Below are positions 33,168 to 41,954 of a stretch of DNA of 64,000 nt, piece after piece (positions within the stretch are counted from its first letter, which is position 1; every line of letters starts with the position of its first letter). The translations under genes were made by a program, and so were the position numbers. This stretch comes from Paenibacillus radicis (ex Xue et al. 2023). Its GTDB lineage: Bacteria > Bacillota > Bacilli > Paenibacillales > NBRC-103111. The stretch lies in assembly GCF_024722015.1 (NCBI RefSeq), contig NZ_JANQBD010000023.1:1-64000 (forward strand), in the 5' to 3' direction. The notes under the pieces are model-generated. The model searched no databases. It was not told the origin of the DNA and was given only the letters and a program-made list of their open reading frames with translations.

Positions 33168-34634
33168 TTACCCTCTTCCTCCATTTATGGGTCCATCGGG
33201 GTTATTTTTGAGCTGCTGGAGCATCGCGTCGCCATCGGTCTGCCATTTTTTTAACGCATCCCGAACTTGAATTTTCCCTTGGGTTACATCGTTAAACAAA
33301 CGCCGTCCAATATCTTGCACTTGATACAGATTTCGGTTGTCTCTATAAATCTTGCTATCCGGTTGAGGAGCCGGTGTTAGTGTTGTGAAAGCTTCGATGT
33401 GGAATTGCACACCATCTTTAGGTTTGATGTACTTTTTACGGGTAACAATCTGGTAAGAGCTGCTTGACTTGAGACGAGCCCAATCCTCGCCATTAATAAA
33501 CTTAATGAACTTCCAGGCATCCTCAATGTTTTGAGCCTTGGCATTGACTCCCATGATTCCATTCATTCCGATTTGACCGCCCATATCCGGCGCTTCAGGA
33601 TGGACAGGCAATGTTACAACATCCCAGTCGATTGGTGTAAATCCTTTTACATTTTGAGCATTTTTATTGGCATTATTGATTTGACTGATTTGCCCATAAT
33701 TAATAATCGACATGGCCACCCGACTTGACAAGAAGTCATCGAACTGGAACGGGTTAAAGCTCTCAACGCTTGTGCTGTTCATAGCACGACTTTTCATCAT
33801 CGCCGGCTCTTGCTGAGTAGGTGTCACTTTGTCCTGCGATAGCTGGAGCATCTTCTTCCATACTTTTTCCCACTGGTCGGTATCAACGGTCATATGCTCC
33901 GCTTTCTCATCGAACATACTCAGCTGCAAGGGAGCCGTGTACATTTGCATCGAGTAAAACATATCCCCCATGGATTGGGTAGAAAACGAGAAGCCAAATT
34001 TGCGGTCCTCACCCTCCCCTTTAGTTAAACGTTTTGCCAGATCAAATGTTTCATCCCAAGTCATTTTATCTTTCGGATAAGCTACGCCCGCTTCGTCAAA
34101 CATCCTTTTATTATAAATAAGAGCGGATGAACTAAAGTTCGGCGCCAGCGCATACAGCTTGCCATCGCCCATCTTCTTTAATCCGTCAATTACAGCCGGA
34201 ACCATATCCGAGGTATCGAATTTATCCTTGGTGATCATAGGGTCCAACTGCGTTAACATATTGCCCCCGATCAATTCGCCAAGCTGGTCATAGCCTACCA
34301 TTACGACATCCGGCGGATTAGCGCCCTGCATCACTTCCTTAAGCTTAACCATTGGATCAACCGGCTTCGCATTAGGATCCTGCCTTCCGTAGCGGAAGCT
34401 TTCATCCATCGTAGGTATCATTTCCAGCTTGATAGTAGGATTGGCAAATTCAAAAACCTCCGTAAACTGCTGGCGGAAATATTCATCATCTCCATATCCG
34501 AAGCTCGTTGCGATTCTAAGCACTCTTTCCGTCTTGCTGTCACCGCTTTGCGTCTTGCTGCATGCAGCCAATAAAGGCAAGGTAAGACTCGTACATACGG
34601 ATAATACCAAGGCTTTTTTTACATAGGGTTTCAT
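33168..34634 (-). CDS. Family 1 extracellular solute-binding lipoprotein
   Basis: The 488-aa product has a lipobox ending LLAAC at about residue 25 and the fold features of sugar-type family 1 binding proteins: NPTIKLEMIP, DVVMVGYDQL, LYALAPNFSSSALIYNKRMF, and MTWDETFDLAKRL with GQIGMNGIMGV later. No importer permease of the MalFG type lies near; instead it sits inside a MacB-like export operon. It may capture a ligand as a sensor or chaperone for the system. The gene lies 50 bases after the AbrB-tailed ATPase and 7 bases before the next gene. Confidence 0.85.
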   Translation of the reverse strand: MKPYVKKALVLSVCTSLTLPLLAACSKTQSGDSKTERVLRIATSFGYGDDEYFRQQFTEVFEFANPTIKLEMIPTMDESFRYGRQDPNAKPVDPMVKLKEVMQGANPPDVVMVGYDQLGELIGGNMLTQLDPMITKDKFDTSDMVPAVIDGLKKMGDGKLYALAPNFSSSALIYNKRMFDEAGVAYPKDKMTWDETFDLAKRLTKGEGEDRKFGFSFSTQSMGDMFYSMQMYTAPLQLSMFDEKAEHMTVDTDQWEKVWKKMLQLSQDKVTPTQQEPAMMKSRAMNSTSVESFNPFQFDDFLSSRVAMSIINYGQISQINNANKNAQNVKGFTPIDWDVVTLPVHPEAPDMGGQIGMNGIMGVNAKAQNIEDAWKFIKFINGEDWARLKSSSSYQIVTRKKYIKPKDGVQFHIEAFTTLTPAPQPDSKIYRDNRNLYQVQDIGRRLFNDVTQGKIQVRDALKKWQTDGDAMLQQLKNNPDGPINGGRG

Positions 34635-34684
34635 TCTAGCACTCCTCCAAATATATCATTCTTAAATCTGTATAAAATATAGTA

Positions 34685-35569
34685 CTATAATGCTTTAGGT
34701 GGGCGTATTATGATTTTCTCCCCATCAAATTCCATCGAAGCTTTGTTATCAATTTTGAGTGCTTGCAGGTAGGCTTTTGGAATTTGCATTCTCCCTGCCC
34801 GGTCTAATACGACATATTCCTCATGCGCATCTTGAATGGTATTCGAATGCTGCCCATCAGAGGTCCCAACCTCTACCTGATCCAAATTCGGATTTCGTTT
34901 GATAAATTCCGTGCTGGTCATGCCATCGCGGATAGCTACTACACGATCCACTTTACCGGCAAGCGCCATATCATGGGTAACAATAACGATTGTGACTCCA
35001 AGCTCCTGGTTCAACTTACGGAAAATGTCCATAATCATATCGGACGTTTTCGTATCGACAGAGCCAGTTGGTTCATCAGCCAGCAGAAGCGACGGTTTGT
35101 TAGCCAGAGAGATGGCAATAGCGACACGCTGCTGCTCCCCGCCTGACAACTGCTGAAGCTTATTGCCCATCCGTTCCTTAAGCCCGACCCATTCAAGCAG
35201 CTGTTTGGCATAAACCCGGTCATACTGACCGCTCAGCATCATTGGCATTTCAACATTTTCCAATGCGGATAAATAGGGAACTAAATTGCGCGCGTTATTC
35301 TGCCATATGAAGCCAACCGTTTTACGTTTATACTGTACAAGCTCTTCGTCGCTGATCTTTAGCAAATTCCATTCTCCAACCTGTACCTGTCCGGCCGAAG
35401 GACGATCAAGACCGCCCAGGATGTTGAGAAGCGTTGATTTACCGCTGCCGCTGTTTCCAATGATCGCCATCATTTCGCCGTTGGTAATAGAGATGTTAAG
35501 GCCTTTTAATGCAACAACCTCGATATCATCCGTTTTGTAAATTTTGACGAGCTCTTCACATAAAATCAC
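34685..35569 (-). CDS. ABC transporter ATPase with a C-terminal AbrB-like hairpin
   Basis: Residues 1-225 form a LolD/MacB-type ATPase: Walker A GNSGSGKSTLLNILGG, Q-loop FIWQN, signature LSGGEQQRVAIA, Walker B LLLADEPTGSVD and the H-loop VIVTHD. The last 45 residues (about 250-294) read VVLDRAGRMQIPKAYLQALK, then ID-N-K-A-S-M-E-F-D-G-E-K-I-I-I-R-P, the pattern of an AbrB/SpoVT swapped hairpin. Such fusions are unusual; the hairpin may dimerise or bind DNA. The stop is followed three bases before the permease gene's end, so the pair is coupled. Confidence 0.9.
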   Translation of the reverse strand: MILCEELVKIYKTDDIEVVALKGLNISITNGEMMAIIGNSGSGKSTLLNILGGLDRPSAGQVQVGEWNLLKISDEELVQYKRKTVGFIWQNNARNLVPYLSALENVEMPMMLSGQYDRVYAKQLLEWVGLKERMGNKLQQLSGGEQQRVAIAISLANKPSLLLADEPTGSVDTKTSDMIMDIFRKLNQELGVTIVIVTHDMALAGKVDRVVAIRDGMTSTEFIKRNPNLDQVEVGTSDGQHSNTIQDAHEEYVVLDRAGRMQIPKAYLQALKIDNKASMEFDGEKIIIRPPKAL

Positions 35570-35572
35570 CGC

Positions 35573-38536
35573 TTATTTCTCCTCTCCGAGCTTCACGGCT
35601 TGATGCACCCTCAGCCTACGTATATGAAGGAACAATAATCCTGCTCCCGTAAGCATCATAAAAGCTACCACAATATACAGTTGATCTGTATCTCTCGCGT
35701 TAAATACGACCCGGAAAGGCGGAACCTGAGTCTTAACATTCTCTGCAGTTTGCAAGAAAGGCAGGAATAAATAGCTGGTCAGCTTGCCGATTCCAACTCC
35801 AAGTGCAATTGAAAGCCCTGCAGTAAAGCCCTGCTCGAGAAGGAGCATGCCCGTCAGCTGTCTACGAGACAGCCCCATTGCCCTAAGCACCCCAAACTGC
35901 ACAACCCGGCTGGAGAGATTGAAGAACCAATACAGAATGTAACCAACCAATGACACAAGCACGGATACAAGGAAGCCGAGACTCAGAATCCCGAATACAC
36001 CGCCCCTGGCAGGATGTTTTTTCTGCGTTATAAGCTCGTTGCGGACATCCTTCATACTTGCTATTTGAATTTGCTTGGCATTCAACGCTTCAATAAGCGG
36101 TGCTGCCTTCGCCCCATCTTTCATCTTTAGCCAAACCTCATAAGGTGTAACGGGTGCTTGATCATAAATATAATCCAAATTAGCAATGAAGAACGGCATC
36201 TGATCCGGATATTGACTTGGCCAATAAGGCACAGTTGCTACGACAACAAATTCAACCAGCTGCTGCTGGATGGAAATGCTAATGATATCGCCTTCCTTGA
36301 TGTGGTTCTTCTCAGCAAAGGAGGTTGGCACAATAACAGCCTGCTCATAGGTTCCCAACAGGTTCAAATATTGATAAGGATGCGCCTTGAACAAGTCATT
36401 TCGGAACCAGGCCACCTTCGCAAAATCAACATTATCAATCCCCATCAGCATCCCCTGTCCAAAGGATTTGCCGGACACTACAACATTTCCTTTAGTACGC
36501 AAAACGCGGGCTGCGTGTTCTACTCCCTCCATCTGCTGGTACACTACAAAGGGCGGCTCAACGTACCGCAATTTAGGAGGTGGTTCTTCCATCCCTCCTC
36601 CAGGGTTCCCCCCGCCGGCTCCGCCGCCCTGCTGTCCACCGCCAGAATTGCCGCCGGCTCCTCCACTTCCTCCCTGCGACCCACCTGCCCCGCCGTTTCC
36701 GCCTGAGCCACTACCGGAGCCGCCAGCTCCTCCATTTTGTCCGCCGGATTGATCCTGTGGCAGGTCGTCAGAAACACCATCCCAGACAGCTTGAATGACA
36801 ATGTCCGTTCCATAAGCATAAAGCGTTCGATCCGTTGAGTTCAGATCAATCGTCCGGGCCGCCGAGGAGTTATATACGCCGAGACCTAATGTCAAGATCA
36901 ACAATAGCATCAGCGGATAATACGATTGTGCGGAACGAGACAGCTGTGTCAATGTCAAGTAAACCGGAACTGGCAAGAAGCGCTTGCCCAACCAATTCCA
37001 CAGCTTTAGCAGCCAAGGAAAGATGCGAAGAAAAAATAACCCTAACGCAATAATGGACAATGCCGGTACAAAAAATAACAAAGGATGTACCTGCAGCTGA
37101 TCGGTGGTCAATCCGGTTTGAGCGGATAACACTTGCCGTTGGTCAAACAAATAGTAGCCATAGCCCACAATTCCGATCAGCAGTACATCCAGAAACCATT
37201 TTTGCCAAAATGGAGACCGATCCGAACGGGCCAGCTTTTGCTTATAGCTGACAATTGACGCCCGTGCAAATACAACTGCAGGTATGACACTCGCGAGCAA
37301 AGCTATTACAACGGCAACCACGCCATAGGTTATAGCTTCAACCGATACACCTATCGGTACTGATTGACGATCCACAAAGGTCAGGAATCCGCTTGAGGAG
37401 CCGATGCTCTTAGCCATGAACCAGCCAAGCACTGGACCGATAATCAATGCTGCAACTCCGAGCAGCAGTCCTTCCAGTAAATAAATACCGATAATTTGCC
37501 TTGTGCTGCCCCCCCTGCTGCGCAGAACAGCAATGACACTGCGCTGACGGTCCAACGACTGTCGGGCATTCATCACGATATAATAGAACACCATCGCAAT
37601 CATCGGGGCTGCTAATGTAAATAGCAGGATTTGAAGCTGTAAGCTTTGTGTTTTGAATTCCTTAAGAATCGGAATAAACGACAGGTCTACCCTGGTGTTT
37701 TTCAATTTCTGGTACAAGGTGACATCAAGCCGCTCCAGCGTATTTTCCAACGGCGAGAGCTGGCTCGTTTGAATATTCCGCAAATCAAATGCGTAGTACC
37801 AATTCGCCAGGTTCAAAGGAATTTTTTTCTGCTTTAATATGTAATCTTGAAAACCGGACTCGCTCATGAAAAAAGTATTTATAAGGCCTTCCATCCCTTG
37901 AAACCAGTAAGGATCATTATCGTCCTTGGCCTTAATGGTGCCGGCCACCCTAATCTTTAGCGGAGCAATACCAAGCCCTCCACTGATCGGATACGTAAAC
38001 ACATCCCCAATATGTATATCGTTACGATACATGGCTTCTTCCAAAATAACCGCTTCAACAATACCACCGGTTACTTGATCGGAGAACCATGCACCCTGCT
38101 TAATTTCGGCACGTTCCTTCAGGCTGTTTTGTGATAACAGAGTCATCTGCCGCTTTTTGCTGGGATCTACCTTCTGGGGATCATCCGGTGTCAGCTGAGA
38201 AGCCCTGATGGAATAGCTCTTGACGTAAGCTTGATATGGAAATGCGATGTCCTTAGGAAGTTCATTCTGTATGTATTGGTCCGCATCGTTCAATGAATCC
38301 AGATCAGCCTTGTCATTGCCCGCCACTTGAAAACGGATCAGCACGGAGCCGGCAGGTAAACCGCCTGTTTTCTCTTGGAGCGACTTAGTGACGACCCTTT
38401 TCAAAGAACCGTCCGCGTACATGGGAATGCTCGTCGTAAAAGCTACCGCCATTATCAAGCCAAGCAAGGAGCTTAAAGTCAACCAGCGCGTATTCCACAT
38501 TTTACGGTATAAAAAACGAAGCATTGGGATTGACAT
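35573..38536 (-). CDS. MacB/FtsX-type ABC permease with a glycine-rich insert
   Basis: The 987-aa product has an N-terminal helix, a long outside domain, a first three-helix FtsX module (about residues 300-430), a further helix pair, a second outside domain and a final three-helix module near the end (about 855-970). At about residues 595-650 lies a Gly/Ser-rich linker (GGAGGSGSGSGGNGG and more) followed by PPPKLRYVEPP. The build is like permeases that export lipoproteins or peptides or exert force on outside partners. It overlaps the adaptor gene's stop by one base and has its ATPase three bases downstream. Confidence 0.88.
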   Translation of the reverse strand: MSIPMLRFLYRKMWNTRWLTLSSLLGLIMAVAFTTSIPMYADGSLKRVVTKSLQEKTGGLPAGSVLIRFQVAGNDKADLDSLNDADQYIQNELPKDIAFPYQAYVKSYSIRASQLTPDDPQKVDPSKKRQMTLLSQNSLKERAEIKQGAWFSDQVTGGIVEAVILEEAMYRNDIHIGDVFTYPISGGLGIAPLKIRVAGTIKAKDDNDPYWFQGMEGLINTFFMSESGFQDYILKQKKIPLNLANWYYAFDLRNIQTSQLSPLENTLERLDVTLYQKLKNTRVDLSFIPILKEFKTQSLQLQILLFTLAAPMIAMVFYYIVMNARQSLDRQRSVIAVLRSRGGSTRQIIGIYLLEGLLLGVAALIIGPVLGWFMAKSIGSSSGFLTFVDRQSVPIGVSVEAITYGVVAVVIALLASVIPAVVFARASIVSYKQKLARSDRSPFWQKWFLDVLLIGIVGYGYYLFDQRQVLSAQTGLTTDQLQVHPLLFFVPALSIIALGLFFLRIFPWLLKLWNWLGKRFLPVPVYLTLTQLSRSAQSYYPLMLLLILTLGLGVYNSSAARTIDLNSTDRTLYAYGTDIVIQAVWDGVSDDLPQDQSGGQNGGAGGSGSGSGGNGGAGGSQGGSGGAGGNSGGGQQGGGAGGGNPGGGMEEPPPKLRYVEPPFVVYQQMEGVEHAARVLRTKGNVVVSGKSFGQGMLMGIDNVDFAKVAWFRNDLFKAHPYQYLNLLGTYEQAVIVPTSFAEKNHIKEGDIISISIQQQLVEFVVVATVPYWPSQYPDQMPFFIANLDYIYDQAPVTPYEVWLKMKDGAKAAPLIEALNAKQIQIASMKDVRNELITQKKHPARGGVFGILSLGFLVSVLVSLVGYILYWFFNLSSRVVQFGVLRAMGLSRRQLTGMLLLEQGFTAGLSIALGVGIGKLTSYLFLPFLQTAENVKTQVPPFRVVFNARDTDQLYIVVAFMMLTGAGLLFLHIRRLRVHQAVKLGEEK

Positions 38537-39663
38537 TATCGGCCCACTACTTTCTGTCCAGACGTTAGTCCTTTAATAATCTCGACGTCAGTAGCCGTTT
38601 GCTGACCTATTTCCACATCCACTTCCTTCTTATTTCCTTGTTCATCTACGACCTGCACATAATTACGACCGGAGTAGGAACGCAGTGCAGCTAATGGAAT
38701 AGTGATTGCTTTTTCTTTACGCTGGGTTATAATGGATACGCTTAGAGGCGTTCCTCTATTCAATCCTTGAGGCAGAGCATCCAGCTGTACGACTAAATAA
38801 TTATCTATCGTATCTATAGGCTTCGGCTGTCCATTGCCTCCATTATTGCCTTGAATATAGCCTCCGTTATTGTTCCCATTGCCGTTGCCATTGTCCACCT
38901 TAGGAATGGGCAGCTGCGTAACTTTCCCCTTGTGCTGGCCGGCTCCATTAATATCAACAACCGCCTCCATTCCGACGGAAACCTTCTTCAAATCCTCGGT
39001 GTTCAATGTTGCCACAACCGTTAACTGCGATAAATCTGCTATTGTCGCAACAACATCATAGGCTTGGGCGGAATCCCCTTTTTTCATATAGATCGTAACG
39101 ACAGTCCCCGCAAAAGGTGCAGCCAATTTGGCATTCGCAATTGTGGTTTCGAGCTTAACCAATTCTTCTCGTCTCAGCTCAAAATCTATTTTGGCCTGCT
39201 CCAGCGCCTCAGCGCTCATTTCATCCGCTTTGCGCATGGATTCAATCATAGCCAGCTCATCCTTGCGTGTTTGCAGCCTTTGCTGCTTCAGCTTGCTCTC
39301 CTGCTCGGTGACATCCAGCTCGGCAATGATCTGTCCTTGCTCCACCTTATCGCCATTCTTAACATTCATCGCTTTTATGCGACGGTTGGCTTCATCGGTA
39401 AAATACAAATCTTCTTCCTTGGTTGCCATCATTCTGCCGGAGCCTCTAACCTTTGTTTCCAATGTTTCAGTTTTCACTACATATTCCGGCTTCTTAGACA
39501 GCTTGGGAGGCGCGATAGCTGGCAGTGTCTCCTCCTCATCCTCCTTGGGCAGCAGCGAGCAGCCGGAACTAACTGCCAACAGGGCAGCCATACATGCGAT
39601 TAATACAGGCCTCGCGGCTCGTCTATGTGTTAATAAATTTCCCATCCACCATTTCGAATACAT
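38536..39663 (-). CDS. MacA-like efflux adaptor lipoprotein
   Basis: The product (375 aa from the chosen ATG) is a lipoprotein (lipobox AVSSGC at about residue 35) with a barrel-sandwich half (NGDKVEQGQIIAELDV), a helical hairpin, a second half (AAPFAGTVVTIYMKKGDSAQ) and a beta-barrel that holds a short Gly/Asn-rich loop (NGNGNNNGGYIQGNNGGNG). GGAGG lies nine bases before the ATG at 39663; it overlaps the upstream ATPase gene by about 41 bases. It belongs with the MacB-like permease. Confidence 0.87.
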   Translation of the reverse strand: MYSKWWMGNLLTHRRAARPVLIACMAALLAVSSGCSLLPKEDEEETLPAIAPPKLSKKPEYVVKTETLETKVRGSGRMMATKEEDLYFTDEANRRIKAMNVKNGDKVEQGQIIAELDVTEQESKLKQQRLQTRKDELAMIESMRKADEMSAEALEQAKIDFELRREELVKLETTIANAKLAAPFAGTVVTIYMKKGDSAQAYDVVATIADLSQLTVVATLNTEDLKKVSVGMEAVVDINGAGQHKGKVTQLPIPKVDNGNGNGNNNGGYIQGNNGGNGQPKPIDTIDNYLVVQLDALPQGLNRGTPLSVSIITQRKEKAITIPLAALRSYSGRNYVQVVDEQGNKKEVDVEIGQQTATDVEIIKGLTSGQKVVGR

Positions 39664-40576
39664 GGTCGGCAACCTCCATAATTGTCGGATCGTGTGTTGT
39701 CATACATATGGTAACTTGCTCGGTTTGAATAATATCACGGAAAACGGCCATTACCTGTGCCCCCATTTGTGAATCCAGCTCGGCCGTTGGCTCATCCGCT
39801 AATAAGAGGCTAGGCCGATGGGCAATCGCTTTTGCAATAGCAACACGCTGCTGCTCGCCTCCTGATAGCTCGAAGGGACGATGGTGCATTCGCTTGCCTA
39901 GCCCTACCAAATCAAGGCAGTGAGCTGTGCGTTTTTTCCATTCAGAACGAGGCACATTAGCCATTCGGAGTGCCAGCTCTACATTTTCCCAAGCCGACAG
40001 CAGCGGCATCAAAGCAAATGACTGGAATATAAACCCAATTTCCTTGCGCCGTACCAGTGTCCTCTGGTCGTCACCGCTTTGATGGAAAGGATGCCCCATG
40101 AAAATAATCTCTCCCTTATTAGGCTGGTCCAATCCGCCAATCATATTAAGCAGTGTAGTCTTCCCTGAGCCCGACCGACCCTTCAGCATAACAAGCTGCA
40201 TCGGGAACAAGGCCATATCGATTCCCTTCAGAACATCCAATTGACGGCCTCCTACTGAAAAAGAACGTTCTACACCCGTTACAGTAAGCAGAGGTTTGGT
40301 CTCATCAAATTGGCGTGGGGCGAATAAAGAATCGCCGCTTGAAGAAGCTGATGTTTCTGAAGCATTCTTATCAATTAGCATTGATGATTCCGCTGCTTCC
40401 GTTTCACCAAGAGATCCCCTCAAATCATCTTGTTCTGATACTTTTGATTGATTTTGTTTCATTCCATCTGTTTCTGATTCTGATATCACCTCTGTAGAAA
40501 CCTGTGCCTTGGAATCAGGATCCCGCTTCGCTGCGGTACTTCTGGTTATGCTTTTGGATCGAAGCCAACCCATCAT
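39623..40576 (-). CDS. MacB-like ABC transporter ATPase
   Basis: The 317-aa product has a polar, Ser/Glu-rich N-terminal extension of about 85 residues, then a LolD/MacB-type ATPase: Walker A GRSGSGKTTLLNMIGG, Q-loop FIFQS, signature ELSGGEQQRVAIA, Walker B LLLADEPTAELD and the H-loop switch TTHD. CAGGAGGGC precedes ATG at 40576. It is the first gene of the operon. With the AbrB-tailed ATPase downstream, the locus has two different ATPases for one visible permease. Confidence 0.88.
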   Translation of the reverse strand: MMGWLRSKSITRSTAAKRDPDSKAQVSTEVISESETDGMKQNQSKVSEQDDLRGSLGETEAAESSMLIDKNASETSASSSGDSLFAPRQFDETKPLLTVTGVERSFSVGGRQLDVLKGIDMALFPMQLVMLKGRSGSGKTTLLNMIGGLDQPNKGEIIFMGHPFHQSGDDQRTLVRRKEIGFIFQSFALMPLLSAWENVELALRMANVPRSEWKKRTAHCLDLVGLGKRMHHRPFELSGGEQQRVAIAKAIAHRPSLLLADEPTAELDSQMGAQVMAVFRDIIQTEQVTICMTTHDPTIMEVADHVFEMVDGKFINT

Positions 40577-40887
40577 CTCGCGATGCCCTCCTGCCGGTAA
40601 TATCTATGTATCAAGTGCCTTTAATATATTCCCAATTATAGACGACTTAAATCTTCTAAAAGTTACAATATATATCAATAAAAATTATTTTTGAATGTAC
40701 GCGACTGATATTTACATTTATTTACATTTAAGTGGATCTATATGGAAGATTAGTTTCACGGTCCTTTTTTGTGTAAACACATACTTTTGTGGGGGAGGGC
40801 TGGATGTGGGGCCACCGATTATTTAAGTGAATCTATTAATTTTTTTGCAGGGGACTTATTCTTCCCATAATGAATCAGTCAAAGTAT

Positions 40888-41077
40888 TAGCGGATGTAAT
40901 CATTCCGCTATGACATGGAAAACACAAAAAAACAGAGAGATAACGGAAGACCTAATTCCGTTATCTCTCTGTTTGTTTGCATAGTACTCGTCGTTCTTAC
41001 ACATAGCGGAATCCCGGCTTCCGCTATCGCCTTAAATTGGAGGCGGAAAATTAAATAACGGAATTTTCAGTTCCGTT
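40888..41077. repeat. Cluster of four related short palindromes
   Basis: Four hairpins of the type TA(A/G)CGGAA-N-TTCCG(T/C)TA lie within 190 bases: 40888-40910, 40930-40974 (a long 19-bp stem), 41003-41027 and 41057-41077. All share the CGGAA/TTCCG core with spacers of about 7-9 bases. They sit in a gene-free stretch between dnaD and the export operon. They look like a small repeated-palindrome family; nothing else was found there. Confidence 0.65.
40930..40974. terminator. Strong hairpin, possible terminator
   Basis: AAACAGAGAGATAACGGAA and TTCCGTTATCTCTCTGTTT are perfect 19-base arms around GACCTAA; a short T/G run follows. It can end the leftward dnaD transcript. Confidence 0.55.
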
Positions 41078-41254
41078 CAGGACCATTAGAGCACATAGCT
41101 GCTCCCCTCGCTATCCGGATATAAAAAGGAACTCACTCTAAATGATTGCATACCGTAAAAATTTTCCTCACTCCCCGTTTAAACGGAGAATACAGCGGTC
41201 TTCTTCTTGTGAATCTCTTGAATGCATCCAGCTATAAAAAGTTAGTGCCTACCG

Positions 41255-41929
41255 TTAGCGCATAGAGCGAAACTTCTGCGAATGCTCCTTCGCTTGCTCC
41301 ACAGTTGTAATACGGTTGCGGCCCCATTCCATCAAAATTCGATCAATGTAGCGGAAATGCACCTTACCGGCAAACACAGCTTCCTTCAATCCGGCCAGAA
41401 TAAGCTGTTCAGGATACTGGTCCTTGTCGAGCCATCCTGTAATGGACTCAAGCTCCATAGGAGTGAGCGGACGACCAAATTCCTTCTCGAAAATGCTGAA
41501 AATATCTTTACGCACGACCGGCTCGATTTGCTCCCGCGCCTTTTGCCGCTCCATCTGCTCATCATACCAGCAGCCTGCCAGCCGTTCCAGCAATGGGCTG
41601 AAGTTATATTTCTCGCATTGCATCCCGGTGACAAGATCAATGTCTTCATCTATTGTCAGCAGCCCTTCCTTCAACAGCTTCTGAAGTGCTGCGATAACTT
41701 TCTCCGGACCTACGGACATCCGTCCTTGCAATTCCTCCAGCGTAGGGAAATCTTTACGCTCTTTTTCAATCAAGGCCATGACATGAATCATTAGCATGAC
41801 CTCAACCTCATTCAATTTCAATTGAGAATAATACTTCAGCAGCAGGTAGGGAACCTCAATGTTCCCTTCCCTCCAGCCTGCCACAAATGCGTTCTGCAGG
41901 CCAATCCGCTCAGCTTCGTTTCGTTTCAT
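41255..41929 (-). CDS. dnaD: DnaD replication-initiation protein
   Basis: The 224-aa product has the DnaD N-terminal winged-helix part (VPYLLLKYYSQLKLNEVEVM, with LEELQGRMSVGPEKVIAALQ) and the C-terminal DnaB_2 domain (FEKEFGRPLTPMELESITGW), ending with the I-L-x-E-W-x-R-N pattern. DnaD helps load the replicative helicase at oriC and at restart sites. It lies 25 bases after asnS on the same strand, as in B. subtilis. The nth gene that usually follows is not present here; the palindrome region follows instead. Confidence 0.93.
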   Translation of the reverse strand: MKRNEAERIGLQNAFVAGWREGNIEVPYLLLKYYSQLKLNEVEVMLMIHVMALIEKERKDFPTLEELQGRMSVGPEKVIAALQKLLKEGLLTIDEDIDLVTGMQCEKYNFSPLLERLAGCWYDEQMERQKAREQIEPVVRKDIFSIFEKEFGRPLTPMELESITGWLDKDQYPEQLILAGLKEAVFAGKVHFRYIDRILMEWGRNRITTVEQAKEHSQKFRSMR

Positions 41930-41954
41930 CCGTTCACCTCTTTATTCGATACTT

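Larger units (their letters stand above)
40577..41254. other. Gene-free stretch between dnaD and the ABC export operon
   Basis: No reading frame is convincing here. The stretch holds AT-rich, probably promoter-containing DNA (40600-40740), a G-rich segment near 40790 and the palindrome cluster at 40888-41077. Confidence 0.5.

Noticed and set aside
36387-36752. A rightward 121-codon frame rich in proline across the permease gene
   Set aside because: It is the complement of the permease's glycine-rich stretch and has no ribosome site.
40700-41250. A CRISPR array suggested by repeated hairpins
   Set aside because: The repeats are palindromes of unequal size at uneven spacing with no spacer-like units and no cas genes.
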